A stretch of DNA of 29,259 nt from CAISIP01 sp038247175 (lineage in GTDB: Bacteria > Pseudomonadota > Gammaproteobacteria > Burkholderiales > Burkholderiaceae_C): contig JBBRVD010000026.1 of assembly GCA_038247175.1 (NCBI GenBank), positions 1 through 29,259 of the forward strand. Reading direction: 5' to 3'. The notes under the pieces are model-generated. The model worked only from the letters and a program-made list of their open reading frames with translations. It searched no databases and had not been told where the DNA came from. A program made the translations under genes and the position numbers. Of the stretch, positions 21,708 through 29,259 are shown in pieces; within the stretch, counting starts at the first letter, position 1; each line of letters begins with the position of its first letter.

Positions 21708-24700
21708 CTAGACCAAAATGCGCTCTATGCCTCCGGCATTGGCGCGCGCCACGTACTGCTCCATCCACTGCTCGCCCAGAATATGGCGCGCCATCTCGAC
21801 CACGATGTAGTCGGCCTCGAGCAGGCCGTTCTGCAGGTCGTCACGATACCGATTCAGGCCCTGCAGGCAGCTCGGGCACGAGGTCAGGATCTTCATGCTG
21901 GCCTGCTCGGCCACGGCCCCGGTCTGGCGCAACGCGGCCTCGTCGCGGCGCAACTCTTCTTCCTTGCGAAAACGTACCTGCGTCGAGATGTCGGGCCGGG
22001 TGATGCCCAGCGTGCCACTTTCGCCACAGCAGCGCTTGCTCTCGAGCACGTTTTGCGGCGCATCGCCACCGACCAGGGCCCGGACCGTTTTCATCGGGTC
22101 CTGCTGCTTCATCGGCGTATGGCAGGGGTCGTGATACAGGTATGCCCCGCCGTTCTGCAGCCGGATGTTCTTCTCCAACAGGTACTCGTGGATATCGACA
22201 ATGCGGCAACCTGGAAAGATCTGATCGAACTTGTAACCCTGCAGCTGGTCGTAGCAGGTCCCGCAACTGACCACGACGGTGCGGATGTCCAGGTAGTTCA
22301 GCGTGTTGGCCACCCGATGGAACAACACCCGGTTGTCGGTGATGATCTTCTCGGCCTTGTCGAACTGCCCGGAACCGCGCTGCGGGTAGCCACAGCACAG
22401 GTAACCTGGCGGCAAGACGGTTTGCACGCCGGCATGCCACAGCATGGCCTGGGTCGCCAGCCCGACCTGACTGAACAGCCGCTCGGAGCCGCAACCCGGA
22501 AAATAGAACACTGCCTCGGTCTCCGGGCTGGTGCGCACCGGGTCGCGGATGATCGGCACGTATTGCGCGTCCTCGATGTCCAGCAGCGCGCGTGCCGTCT
22601 TCTTGGGCAGGCCGCCGGGCATCTTCTTGTTGATGAAGTGGATCACCTGCTCCTTGAGGGGAGGCTTGCCCACGCTGGCCGGCGGCCGCCGGGTCTGCTT
22701 GCGCGCAACCCGCCGCAACAGGTTGTTGGCCATGTTCTGCGCCTTGAAGCCGACCTGTACCATCGCTGCGCGCGCGATCTTGATCGTCTGCGGATTCGTG
22801 GCGTTGAGGAAGAACATCGCCGCCGCATTGGCCGGACGGAATGATTTCTGGCCCATCTTGCGCAGCAGATTGCGCATGTTCATCGATACATCGCCGAAAT
22901 CGATGTCCACCGGACAGGGCGACAGGCACTTGTGGCACACGGTGCAATGGTCGGCGACGTCCTCGAATTCCTCCCAGTGACGCAAGCTGATGCCGCGCCG
23001 GGTCTGTTCCTCGTACAGGAACGCCTCCACCAGCAACGACGTGGCCAGGATCTTGTTGCGCGGGCTGTACAGCAGGTTGGCGCGCGGCACGTGTGTTGCG
23101 CACACCGGCTTGCACTTGCCGCAACGCATGCAGTCCTTGATCGAATCGGATATAGCCCCGATGTCGGACTGCTGCATGATCAGCGACTCGTGCCCCATCA
23201 GACCGAAGCTGGGGGTGTAGGCGTTGCTCAGATCGGCATAGATCAGGTCCTGCTGCCCGCCTCCCGACCCCCCCGGCGCAGGGTCACGCAACAGCTTGCC
23301 CTTGTTGAAGCGGCCGTGCGGGTCGACCTGCTGCTTGTACTGCGCGAACGGCCGCAATTCGTCCTCGGACAGAAATTCCAGCTTGGTGATGCCGATGCCG
23401 TGCTCACCCGAGATCACGCCGCCCAGTGAACGCGCCAACGCCATCACCCGCTTGACCGCGGCATGGGCTGTCTGCAGCATGTCATAGTCGTCGCTGTTGA
23501 CCGGAATGTTGGTGTGAACGTTGCCATCACCAGCATGCATGTGCAAGGCAATCCAGACCCGGCCCTTCAATACCCGCTTGTGGATGGCGGTGCATTCCAG
23601 CAAGATGGGCTCGAAGGCAGCGCCGGAGAAGATCTGGCGCAACGGTGCGCGCAGCTGGGTCTTCCAGCTTGCACGCAGTCTGTGCTCCTGCAGTTGTGGA
23701 AACACGGCATCGATATCGTCGAGCCAGCCGCGCCATTGCGCCTTCACCCGCTCGATCAGCGCGCGCGCCTGCGCCACCCGATCCTCCAGCAACTCTTCGC
23801 TGGGTACCTGCGCATCGTCGTCGTGCCGTCCCAGCGGCAGCCGCGGCTGGGCGAAAAATACCTGCAGCGCATCACACAGCGCCAGCTTGTTGCGCAAGCT
23901 CAGTTCAATGTTGATGCGCTCGATGCCGTCGGTATAGTCGGCCATGCGCGGCAACGGTATCACCACGTCCTCGTTGATCTTGAACGCATTGGTGTGGCGC
24001 GAGATTGCGGCGGTGCGCTTGCGGTCGAGCCAGAACTTCTTTCGCGCCTCGGCACTGATGGCAATGAAACCCTCGCCGCCGCGCCGGTTGGCCAGCCGCA
24101 CGACCTCCGAGGTGACGCGGGCCACATCGTTGGCATCCTCGCCCGCGATGTCGCCGAGCAGTACCATCTTGGGCAGGCCGGAACCGCCACTGCTGGCGCG
24201 CTTGGATTTTGTCGCATAGCCGACTGCTTTGAGGTAGCGGTCATCCAGGTGCTCGAGGCCGGCCAGCAACACACCCGATCTCTTTTGTTCGGCGAACATG
24301 AAGTCGACGATGTCGACGATCCCCGGAACGGCATCATGGGTATTGCCGAAAAACTCCAGGCATACAGTCCGCACCTCGGACGGCATCGTGTGCACCACCC
24401 AGCGTGCGCTGGTGATCAGGCCGTCGCAGCCTTCTTTCTGGATCCCCGGCAGGCCGCTGAGAAACTTGTCGGTGACATCCTTGCCCAGGCCCTCCTTGCG
24501 GAAACGGGAGCCCGGGATCTCCATGCGCTCGGTGCGCTCCAGCGTCTTGCCGTCGGCCTTGAAGTACCGTAACTCGAACGTGGCCACCGACGCGTCGTGG
24601 ATCTTGCCCAGGTTGTGGTCGAGACGGGTCACCTCGAGCCAGGTCGCCTGCGGCGTGACCATGCGCCAGGACAGCAGGTTGTCCAGCGCGGTTCCCCACA

Positions 24701-25634
24701 ACACCGCCTTCTTGCCGCCCGCATTCATCGCGATGTTGCCGCCAATACACGAGGCCTCGGCCGAGGTCGGATCCACTGCGAACACGAAACCGGCGCGCTC
24801 GGCGGCATCAGCCACCCGCTGAGTCACGACACCTGCTTCGGTCCAGATCGTCGCCAGGGGCCTGGCGTGCCCGGGCACGGTCCGCATCTCGACCTCGGAC
24901 ATTGCCTCGAGTTTCTCGGTATTGATGACGGCGCTTTTCCAGGTCAGCGGTACAGCGCCGCCGGTGTAGCCAGTGCCGCCTCCCCGCGGAATGATGGTCA
25001 GGCCCAGGTCGATGCAACCCTGGACCAGGCCAGCCATCTCGGCCTCCGAGTCCGGGGTCAGCACGACAAAGGGGTACTCGACACGCCAGTCGGTCGCATC
25101 GGTCACGTGCGATACCCGGCTCAGGCCGTCAAACTTGATGTTGTCGCGCGCCGTGAGTTTTCTCAGCAGGCGCTGCGCCTTGCGTCGCAGACCCTGGACT
25201 TCGACGAAGCTGCGGTCGAACCGCTGCACCGCCACTTGCGCGGCATCAAGCAGCTCACCCACCATGGCGTCGCGCTCCGCATCCTGGTCCGGCGTACGTC
25301 GCTTGCCGATTTCACCCAACCGGTGCTGCAGGGCATCGACCAGCAGGCGACGGCGCTTGGGATTGTCCAGCAGGTCGTCTTGCAGATACGGGTTGCGCTG
25401 CACCACCCAGATATCACCCAGCACCTCATACAGCATGCGGGCCGAGCGACCGGTGCGGCGTTCGTCGCGCAGGCGCAACAGTGTGTTCCAGGTGGCCTCG
25501 CCCAGCAACCGGATCACGATTTCCCGGTCGGAGAAGGACGTGTAGTTGTAAGGAATCTCGCGGATTCGCTCCGTGGCGGCCACGCCGACCTCGGCAACTG
25601 GCAACAAGTGGTCGGGACGGATCGGTGCGTTCAT
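21708..25634 (-). CDS. Fused DUF3683/FAD-linked oxidase/Fe-S (CCG) oxidoreductase
   Basis: A 1308-residue flavin and iron-sulfur dehydrogenase related to D-lactate, glycolate and similar 2-hydroxyacid dehydrogenases. In order: a DUF3683 N-terminal region (to about 150). Next comes an FAD-binding domain with PRGGGTGYTGGAVPL (216-230) and IGGNIAMNAGG near 300, then an FAD-oxidase C-terminal domain ending near HGIGITK. Two [4Fe-4S] ferredoxin motifs follow, CMRCGKCKPVC (about 834-844) and CTVCHKCLSPC (about 894-904). Two CCG cysteine-rich domains close it, with CCGYPQRG and CCGES. In other bacteria these parts are separate subunits. Substrate is unknown; electrons probably go to quinone. It is divergent from ugpB. 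Confidence 0.92.
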   Translation of the reverse strand: MNAPIRPDHLLPVAEVGVAATERIREIPYNYTSFSDREIVIRLLGEATWNTLLRLRDERRTGRSARMLYEVLGDIWVVQRNPYLQDDLLDNPKRRRLLVDALQHRLGEIGKRRTPDQDAERDAMVGELLDAAQVAVQRFDRSFVEVQGLRRKAQRLLRKLTARDNIKFDGLSRVSHVTDATDWRVEYPFVVLTPDSEAEMAGLVQGCIDLGLTIIPRGGGTGYTGGAVPLTWKSAVINTEKLEAMSEVEMRTVPGHARPLATIWTEAGVVTQRVADAAERAGFVFAVDPTSAEASCIGGNIAMNAGGKKAVLWGTALDNLLSWRMVTPQATWLEVTRLDHNLGKIHDASVATFELRYFKADGKTLERTERMEIPGSRFRKEGLGKDVTDKFLSGLPGIQKEGCDGLITSARWVVHTMPSEVRTVCLEFFGNTHDAVPGIVDIVDFMFAEQKRSGVLLAGLEHLDDRYLKAVGYATKSKRASSGGSGLPKMVLLGDIAGEDANDVARVTSEVVRLANRRGGEGFIAISAEARKKFWLDRKRTAAISRHTNAFKINEDVVIPLPRMADYTDGIERINIELSLRNKLALCDALQVFFAQPRLPLGRHDDDAQVPSEELLEDRVAQARALIERVKAQWRGWLDDIDAVFPQLQEHRLRASWKTQLRAPLRQIFSGAAFEPILLECTAIHKRVLKGRVWIALHMHAGDGNVHTNIPVNSDDYDMLQTAHAAVKRVMALARSLGGVISGEHGIGITKLEFLSEDELRPFAQYKQQVDPHGRFNKGKLLRDPAPGGSGGGQQDLIYADLSNAYTPSFGLMGHESLIMQQSDIGAISDSIKDCMRCGKCKPVCATHVPRANLLYSPRNKILATSLLVEAFLYEEQTRRGISLRHWEEFEDVADHCTVCHKCLSPCPVDIDFGDVSMNMRNLLRKMGQKSFRPANAAAMFFLNATNPQTIKIARAAMVQVGFKAQNMANNLLRRVARKQTRRPPASVGKPPLKEQVIHFINKKMPGGLPKKTARALLDIEDAQYVPIIRDPVRTSPETEAVFYFPGCGSERLFSQVGLATQAMLWHAGVQTVLPPGYLCCGYPQRGSGQFDKAEKIITDNRVLFHRVANTLNYLDIRTVVVSCGTCYDQLQGYKFDQIFPGCRIVDIHEYLLEKNIRLQNGGAYLYHDPCHTPMKQQDPMKTVRALVGGDAPQNVLESKRCCGESGTLGITRPDISTQVRFRKEEELRRDEAALRQTGAVAEQASMKILTSCPSCLQGLNRYRDDLQNGLLEADYIVVEMARHILGEQWMEQYVARANAGGIERILV

Positions 25635-25811
25635 CGGCTATGGGGAGGCAGTCGTCAAGCACGGTAGCCGGCCGGTTGCGGCGCAACCGTAGCCTTCAGG
25701 GCAGCCGCAGCTCGGTAAAGCCTTCCCGACCCATGTTACCGCAGCGCAGCATTTTTCTGTTTTCCACAAGGGCATACTCATGGATATCCCTCTGTCCGAA
25801 CCGGACCCGAT

Positions 25812-25824
25812 CAGATGTAATCTG
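25812..25824. promoter_or_regulatory. Operator-like palindrome in the ugpB upstream region
   Basis: CAGAT-GTA-ATCTG is a perfect inverted repeat with five-base half sites and a three-base spacer. It contains TGTAAT (25816-25821), one mismatch from a -10 hexamer, about 50 bp before the ugpB ATG. A second small inverted repeat, ATGCT/AGCAT, is at 25834-25848. A regulator bound here could block ugpB transcription. The 238-bp gap also must hold the promoter of the divergent oxidoreductase gene, which I cannot place. Confidence 0.3.
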
Positions 25825-25872
25825 TTCATCACAATGCTCGGCTAGCATCACACCCTTCACAAAGGACATCCG

Positions 25873-27177
25873 ATGAAAATCAAGTTTGCAATGGTCGCCT
25901 GCGCGGCAGCGGTATCCGTCTCTGCTTTCGCACAGACGGAAATTCAATGGTGGCACTCCATGACCTCCGTCAATGGCGAAGTGGTCAACGATCTGGCCAA
26001 GAACTTCAACGCCACCCAGAGCGCCTACAAGATAGTGCCGACCTTCAAGGGCAATTACACCGAATCGTTCACGGCCGCCGTTGCCGCCTTCCGCGCCGGC
26101 AATGCCCCGCACATCCTGCAGGTTTTCGAGGTCGGCACCGCTACCATGATGGCCAGCAAGGGTGTGACCGTGCCGGTGGGCAAGATCATGAAGGAATCCG
26201 GCGTCAAGTTCGACCCCAGCGCCTATGTGTCGGCCGTGGCCGGCTACTACACGGCGCCTAACGGTGAAATGCTGAGCTTCCCATTCAACAGTTCCACCAC
26301 CGTGTTCTATTTCAACAAGGACGCGTTCAAGGCCGCCGGCATCGCCACCGACAAGGCGCCCAGCACCTGGCCGGAGGTGGCGCTCGCCGCCGCCAAGCTC
26401 AAGGCCACCGGTCATAAATGCCCGCTCTCCATCGCCTGGCAGGGCTGGACCCAGTTGGAGAGTTTTTCCGCCTGGCATAACGTGGAATTCGCGACCAAGG
26501 GCAACGGCATGCAGGGCATGGACGCGCGCATGAAGGTCAACTCACCGCTGCATGTGCGCCATATCGAAAATCTGGCCAACATGGCCAAGCAGGGGCTGTT
26601 CGTCTACAAAGGACGCTCCAACGTACCGGAGGCCAGCTTCATCTCCGGTGAATGCGCGATGATGACCACCTCGACCGGCTTTTACGGCAACGTCAAGGCC
26701 AATGCCAAGTTCGACTGGGGACTGGCACCACTGCCCTACTATCCCGATGTACCGGGTGCGCCGCAGAACACCGTCATCGGCGGCGCCAGCCTGTGGGTCA
26801 TGGCCGGCAAGAAGGCGGACGAATACAAGGGTATCGCGCAATTCTTCAACTACCTGTCGCAGCCCGACATTCAGGCGGCAACACACCAGCGCACCGGTTA
26901 CCTGCCTATCACCACCGCTGCGTTTCAGTTGACGGAGAAGTCCGGCTTCTACCAGAAGAACCCAGGCACCGACGTGGGTGTGAACCAGATGATCCGCAAG
27001 ACAACCGACAAGTCGCGTGGTATCCGCCTGGGCAACTATGTGCAGATCCGGACCATCGAGGACGAGGAACTGGAGCAGGTCTGGAATGGCAAGAAGACCG
27101 CCAAGGAGGCCCTGGACTCGATCGTGCAACGTGGCAACGATCTGCTGGAGCGTTTTGAGAAGGCCAACAAGAGCTAG
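25873..27177 (+). CDS. ugpB: sn-Glycerol-3-phosphate ABC transporter substrate-binding protein
   Basis: Periplasmic binding protein for glycerol-3-phosphate or its diesters. The 434-residue product has a signal peptide (MKIKFAMVACAAAVSVSAFA, cleavage probably before QTEIQWW). The mature start matches UgpB: IQWWHSM, then LAKNFNATQSAYKIVPTFKGNY, TESFTAAVAAFRAGNAPHILQVFEVGTATMM. Further on AWHNVEFATKGNGMQG and GFYGNVKANAKFDWGLAPLPYYPDVPGAPQNTVIGGASLWV also agree. Length is close to that of E. coli UgpB. AAAGGA at 25863-25868 is a good ribosome binding site. ugpA follows by six bases, so the binding protein and permease genes are one operon. Confidence 0.96.
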   Translation: MKIKFAMVACAAAVSVSAFAQTEIQWWHSMTSVNGEVVNDLAKNFNATQSAYKIVPTFKGNYTESFTAAVAAFRAGNAPHILQVFEVGTATMMASKGVTVPVGKIMKESGVKFDPSAYVSAVAGYYTAPNGEMLSFPFNSSTTVFYFNKDAFKAAGIATDKAPSTWPEVALAAAKLKATGHKCPLSIAWQGWTQLESFSAWHNVEFATKGNGMQGMDARMKVNSPLHVRHIENLANMAKQGLFVYKGRSNVPEASFISGECAMMTTSTGFYGNVKANAKFDWGLAPLPYYPDVPGAPQNTVIGGASLWVMAGKKADEYKGIAQFFNYLSQPDIQAATHQRTGYLPITTAAFQLTEKSGFYQKNPGTDVGVNQMIRKTTDKSRGIRLGNYVQIRTIEDEELEQVWNGKKTAKEALDSIVQRGNDLLERFEKANKS

Positions 27178-27183
27178 CGTCGG

Positions 27184-28065
27184 GTGGAAAAGCGTGTAGT
27201 TTTCCGCTCCTCCTGGCTACCCTGGGCGTTACTGGCGCCGCAGGTGACCGTGATTGCAGTGTTCTTCTTCTGGCCGGCTGGACAGGCAATATTGCAGTCG
27301 GTCCAGCAGTCGGACCCCTTCGGAACGTCGGTGGAATGGGTCGGGCTGGAAAACTTCCGCAACCTGTGGAACGACCCCACCTATCTTGCGTCGTTCTACA
27401 CCACCGCGCTGTTTTCCGTGCTCGTGGCGGGGCTCGGCATCGGCATATCCTTGGTGCTCGCGGTTTTTGCCGACCGCATCGTCAAGGGTGCGCTGGTCTA
27501 CAAAACCCTGTTGATCTGGCCTTACGCAGTGGCGCCCGCGGTCGCCGGCGTGTTGTGGTTGTTCATGCTGGCGCCCAGCGTCGGTGTCGTCTCGTACTGG
27601 CTGCGTGTGCTGGGCGTCGACTGGGACCCACTGCTCAACGGACGCCATGCCATGACCATGGTTGTTGCTGCCGCTGTCTGGAAACAGATCTCCTACAACT
27701 TCCTGTTCTTTCTGGCTGGGCTGCAAAGCGTCCCGAAGTCACTCATCGAAGCCGCTGCCATCGATGGCGCGCGGCCTTGGCGCCGCTTCTGGACCATTGT
27801 GTTTCCCCTGTTGTCGCCGACCACTTTCTTCCTGCTGGTGATCAATATTGTCTATGCCTTCTTCGACACCTTCGGCATCATCGATGCCGCCACTGAAGGT
27901 GGCCCCGGCAAGGACACCTCGATCCTGGTCTACAAGGTCTACTACGATGGCATCAAGGCCATGGACCTGGGAAGCTCTGCCGCCCAATCGGTCGTGCTGA
28001 TGGTGATCGTTATCGCCTTGACCGTGGTGCAGTTCCGGTATGTCGAGAAGAAGGTGAATTACTGA
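27184..28065 (+). CDS. ugpA: sn-Glycerol-3-phosphate ABC transporter permease UgpA
   Basis: One of two inner-membrane subunits of the Ugp importer. The GTG at 27184 gives 293 residues beginning MEKRVVFRSSWLPWALLAPQ, as in UgpA. About six membrane helices are seen, the first at about 14-34 (WALLAPQVTVIAVFFFWPAG). The cytoplasmic EAA loop that touches the ATPase reads EAAAIDGARPWRRFWTIVFPLL near 190-211. The start lies six bases after the ugpB stop. Downstream, an 80-bp repeat pair separates it from ugpE, which normally follows directly. Confidence 0.95.
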   Translation: MEKRVVFRSSWLPWALLAPQVTVIAVFFFWPAGQAILQSVQQSDPFGTSVEWVGLENFRNLWNDPTYLASFYTTALFSVLVAGLGIGISLVLAVFADRIVKGALVYKTLLIWPYAVAPAVAGVLWLFMLAPSVGVVSYWLRVLGVDWDPLLNGRHAMTMVVAAAVWKQISYNFLFFLAGLQSVPKSLIEAAAIDGARPWRRFWTIVFPLLSPTTFFLLVINIVYAFFDTFGIIDAATEGGPGKDTSILVYKVYYDGIKAMDLGSSAAQSVVLMVIVIALTVVQFRYVEKKVNY

Positions 28066-28066
28066 G

Positions 28067-28226
28067 ATGAAACGGCCCCCACGCTCACTGTGCTCGCTGC
28101 CCCAACACGGGGCCGTCAGTACCTTCGGAACGGCCGGGCGGTACGAATGAAGGCGCCCCCACCCGTGCTACGCTCGCTGCCCCCACAGGGGGCTGTCAGT
28201 CCCTTCGGAACGCCCGGGCGGTACTG
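28067..28226. repeat. Two imperfect 80-bp tandem repeats between ugpA and ugpE
   Basis: Copy one spans 28067-28146 and copy two 28147-28226, in register with no gaps and about 80% identical by eye. Both begin ATGAA and contain GCTCGCTGCCCC, CAGT and CCTTCGGAACG, ending GGGCGGTAC. Each can fold: CGGCCCC/GGGGCCG in copy one and GCCCCC/GGGGGC in copy two. From memory, similar short GC-rich repeats are scattered through Comamonadaceae and relatives. They probably inserted into the operon and then duplicated. Confidence 0.8.
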
Positions 28227-28228
28227 AC

Positions 28229-29080
28229 ATGGTTGAACGTCATCCGCTACTCGATGCGTTGTCGCATCTGATCCTGATACTGGGCGTGCTGATGGTCGCG
28301 TTTCCGCTCTACTTGACTTTCGTCGCGTCCACCCATACAACAAGCGAGATCGTGCAGGCGCCCATGACGCTGTTGCCGGGCGACCAGCTGCTGGAGAACT
28401 ACAGCACGGCCTGGAACGGCACCCGCAAGGGTACCGGCTCCAAGGCGCCGGTGGCGCAGATGATGGTCGTCAGCCTGGTGACGGCGCTGGTGATCGCCTT
28501 CGGCAAGATCGCCATCTCACTGTTGTCCGCGTTTGCCATCGTCTACTTCCGTTTCCCGTTCCGGATGTTCTTTTTCTGGGCGATTTTCGTCACGCTGATG
28601 CTGCCGGTGGAGGTACGCATCCTGCCTACCTACAAGGTGGTGTCGGATCTGGGCATGCTCAACAGTTATGCCGGTCTGACGATTCCGCTGATCGCGTCGG
28701 CTACCGCCACTTTCCTGTTTCGCCAGTTCTTCCTCACCGTGCCGGACGAATTGGTCGAGGCCGCGCGCGTGGACGGTGCCGGGCCGATGCGATTCTTCAA
28801 GGACGTGCTGGTGCCGCTGTCCAGCACTTCGATTGCGGCCCTGTTCGTGATCCAGTTCATCTACGGCTGGAACCAGTACTTGTGGCCGCTGCTGGTGACA
28901 ACCGAGGAGAACATGTACCCGGTGGTGATCGGCATCAAACGCATGATCTCGGGCGGCGACGCGCAGACCGAATGGAACATCGTCATGGCCACCGCGCTAC
29001 TGGCCATGATTCCGCCGGCGCTGGTAGTCATGCTGATGCAGCGCTGGTTTGTCAAGGGGTTGGTCGACACGGAAAAGTAA
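28229..29080 (+). CDS. ugpE: sn-Glycerol-3-phosphate ABC transporter permease UgpE
   Basis: Second inner-membrane subunit of the Ugp importer. The 283-residue product begins MVERHPLLDALSHLILILGVLMVAFPLYLTFVAST, as in UgpE, with about six membrane helices. The EAA loop reads EAARVDGAGPMRFFKDVLVPLS near residues 176-197. GWNQYLWPLL and a terminal MQRWFVKGLVDTEK are also typical. The stop is at 29078-29080. There is a repeat pair immediately upstream and the 61-bp palindromic array starts three bases downstream. The ATPase gene ugpC, which usually follows, is not in the window. Confidence 0.95.
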   Translation: MVERHPLLDALSHLILILGVLMVAFPLYLTFVASTHTTSEIVQAPMTLLPGDQLLENYSTAWNGTRKGTGSKAPVAQMMVVSLVTALVIAFGKIAISLLSAFAIVYFRFPFRMFFFWAIFVTLMLPVEVRILPTYKVVSDLGMLNSYAGLTIPLIASATATFLFRQFFLTVPDELVEAARVDGAGPMRFFKDVLVPLSSTSIAALFVIQFIYGWNQYLWPLLVTTEENMYPVVIGIKRMISGGDAQTEWNIVMATALLAMIPPALVVMLMQRWFVKGLVDTEK

Positions 29081-29082
29081 AC

Positions 29083-29259
29083 TATTTGCGGGACAGACCG
29101 CAGCCCACGCAGTGGGCAAGCTCTGTCCCCAACTGACTAAGGATATTTGCGGGACAGACCGCAGCCCACGCAGTGGGCAAGCTCTGTCCCCAACTGACTA
29201 AGGATATTTGCGGGACAGACCGCAGCCCACGCAGTGGGCAAGCTCTGTCCCCAACTGAC
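29083..29259. repeat. Three-copy 61-bp tandem array of nested palindromes
   Basis: Copies start at 29083, 29144 and 29205; the first two are complete and identical, and the third is identical for the 55 bases present before the window ends. In each unit GGGACAGA pairs with TCTGTCCC (copy one: 29090-29097 with 29122-29129), extended by TTG/CAA past a bulge. Inside is GCCCAC-GCA-GTGGGC (29103-29117). The shape is that of REP-type elements. It begins three bases after ugpE and may also act as a terminator. The array may continue past the edge, and its exact length could be an assembly result. Confidence 0.85.

Noticed and set aside
21642..25667. Three long plus-strand open frames (about 356-400 codons) opposite the large oxidoreductase gene
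   Set aside because: The minus strand has continuous FAD and Fe-S cysteine motifs; the plus-strand frames are shadows.
28067..28228. A small gene or frameshifted start of ugpE between ugpA and ugpE
   Set aside because: Frames here are repeat-derived and end early; ugpE at 28229 already has a full-length, family-like N-terminus.
29083..29259. CRISPR array at the right end
   Set aside because: The full 61-bp period is identical between copies, so there are no variable spacers, and no cas genes are present.

Overview
The window is a GC-rich chromosomal segment, most likely from a betaproteobacterium of the order Burkholderiales. This rests on protein style and gene order: gpmA–S41 peptidase–moeB diverging from rhodanese–grxC–secB–gpsA; ubiE–Tim44-like–ubiJ–ubiB–fmdB–DUF502–aspS–nudB–endonuclease-like–clsB in one long run; and a 1308-residue DUF3683/FAD/Fe-S oxidoreductase. 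I ran no database search, so genus and species are not claimed. Nearly all of it is housekeeping DNA. I see no phage, integrase, transposase, CRISPR array, rRNA or tRNA. The irregular length and the end inside an exact tandem repeat suggest a whole assembly contig that breaks in the repeat.

Layout. 1-307: no confident gene. 308-1438 (+): DUF3460 protein and scpA (chromosome condensation). 1441-3864 (-): rhodanese, grxC, secB, gpsA (sulfur/redox, protein export, phospholipid precursor), converging tightly on scpA. 4037-7141 (+): gpmA, a carboxy-terminal processing protease and moeB, diverging from the rhodanese gene. 7142-7498: a non-coding gap with what looks like a frameshifted amidase relic. 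7499-9123 (+): a diguanylate cyclase whose stop codon overlaps the start of a MinD/FlhG-like ATPase. 9188-21536 (-): a long same-strand run. In transcription order it holds a DUF971 gene, ubiE, a Tim44-like gene, ubiJ, ubiB, fmdB, DUF502, aspS, nudB, an endonuclease/exonuclease/phosphatase-family gene, clsB, folE, a BLUF photoreceptor gene and a DUF429 gene. 21708-25634 (-): the large FAD/Fe-S oxidoreductase. 25873-29080 (+): ugpB, ugpA and ugpE, a glycerol-3-phosphate type ABC importer whose ATPase gene is probably beyond the right edge.

How the genes work together. UbiE, UbiJ and UbiB serve ubiquinone synthesis. FolE and NudB catalyse the first two steps from GTP towards folate and lie in the same run. 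GpsA makes glycerol-3-phosphate, ClsB makes cardiolipin, and Ugp imports glycerol-3-phosphate, so three parts of glycerophospholipid metabolism are present.

The unusual content is mostly in small repeats and pairings: an exact 61-bp tandem array of nested palindromes after ugpE; an 80-bp imperfect tandem duplication that splits ugpA from ugpE; a nested palindrome abutting the clsB start; a 12-bp repeat tract inside fmdB; the folE–BLUF pair; and the GGDEF–MinD-like pair. None of these is proven to be a new system.
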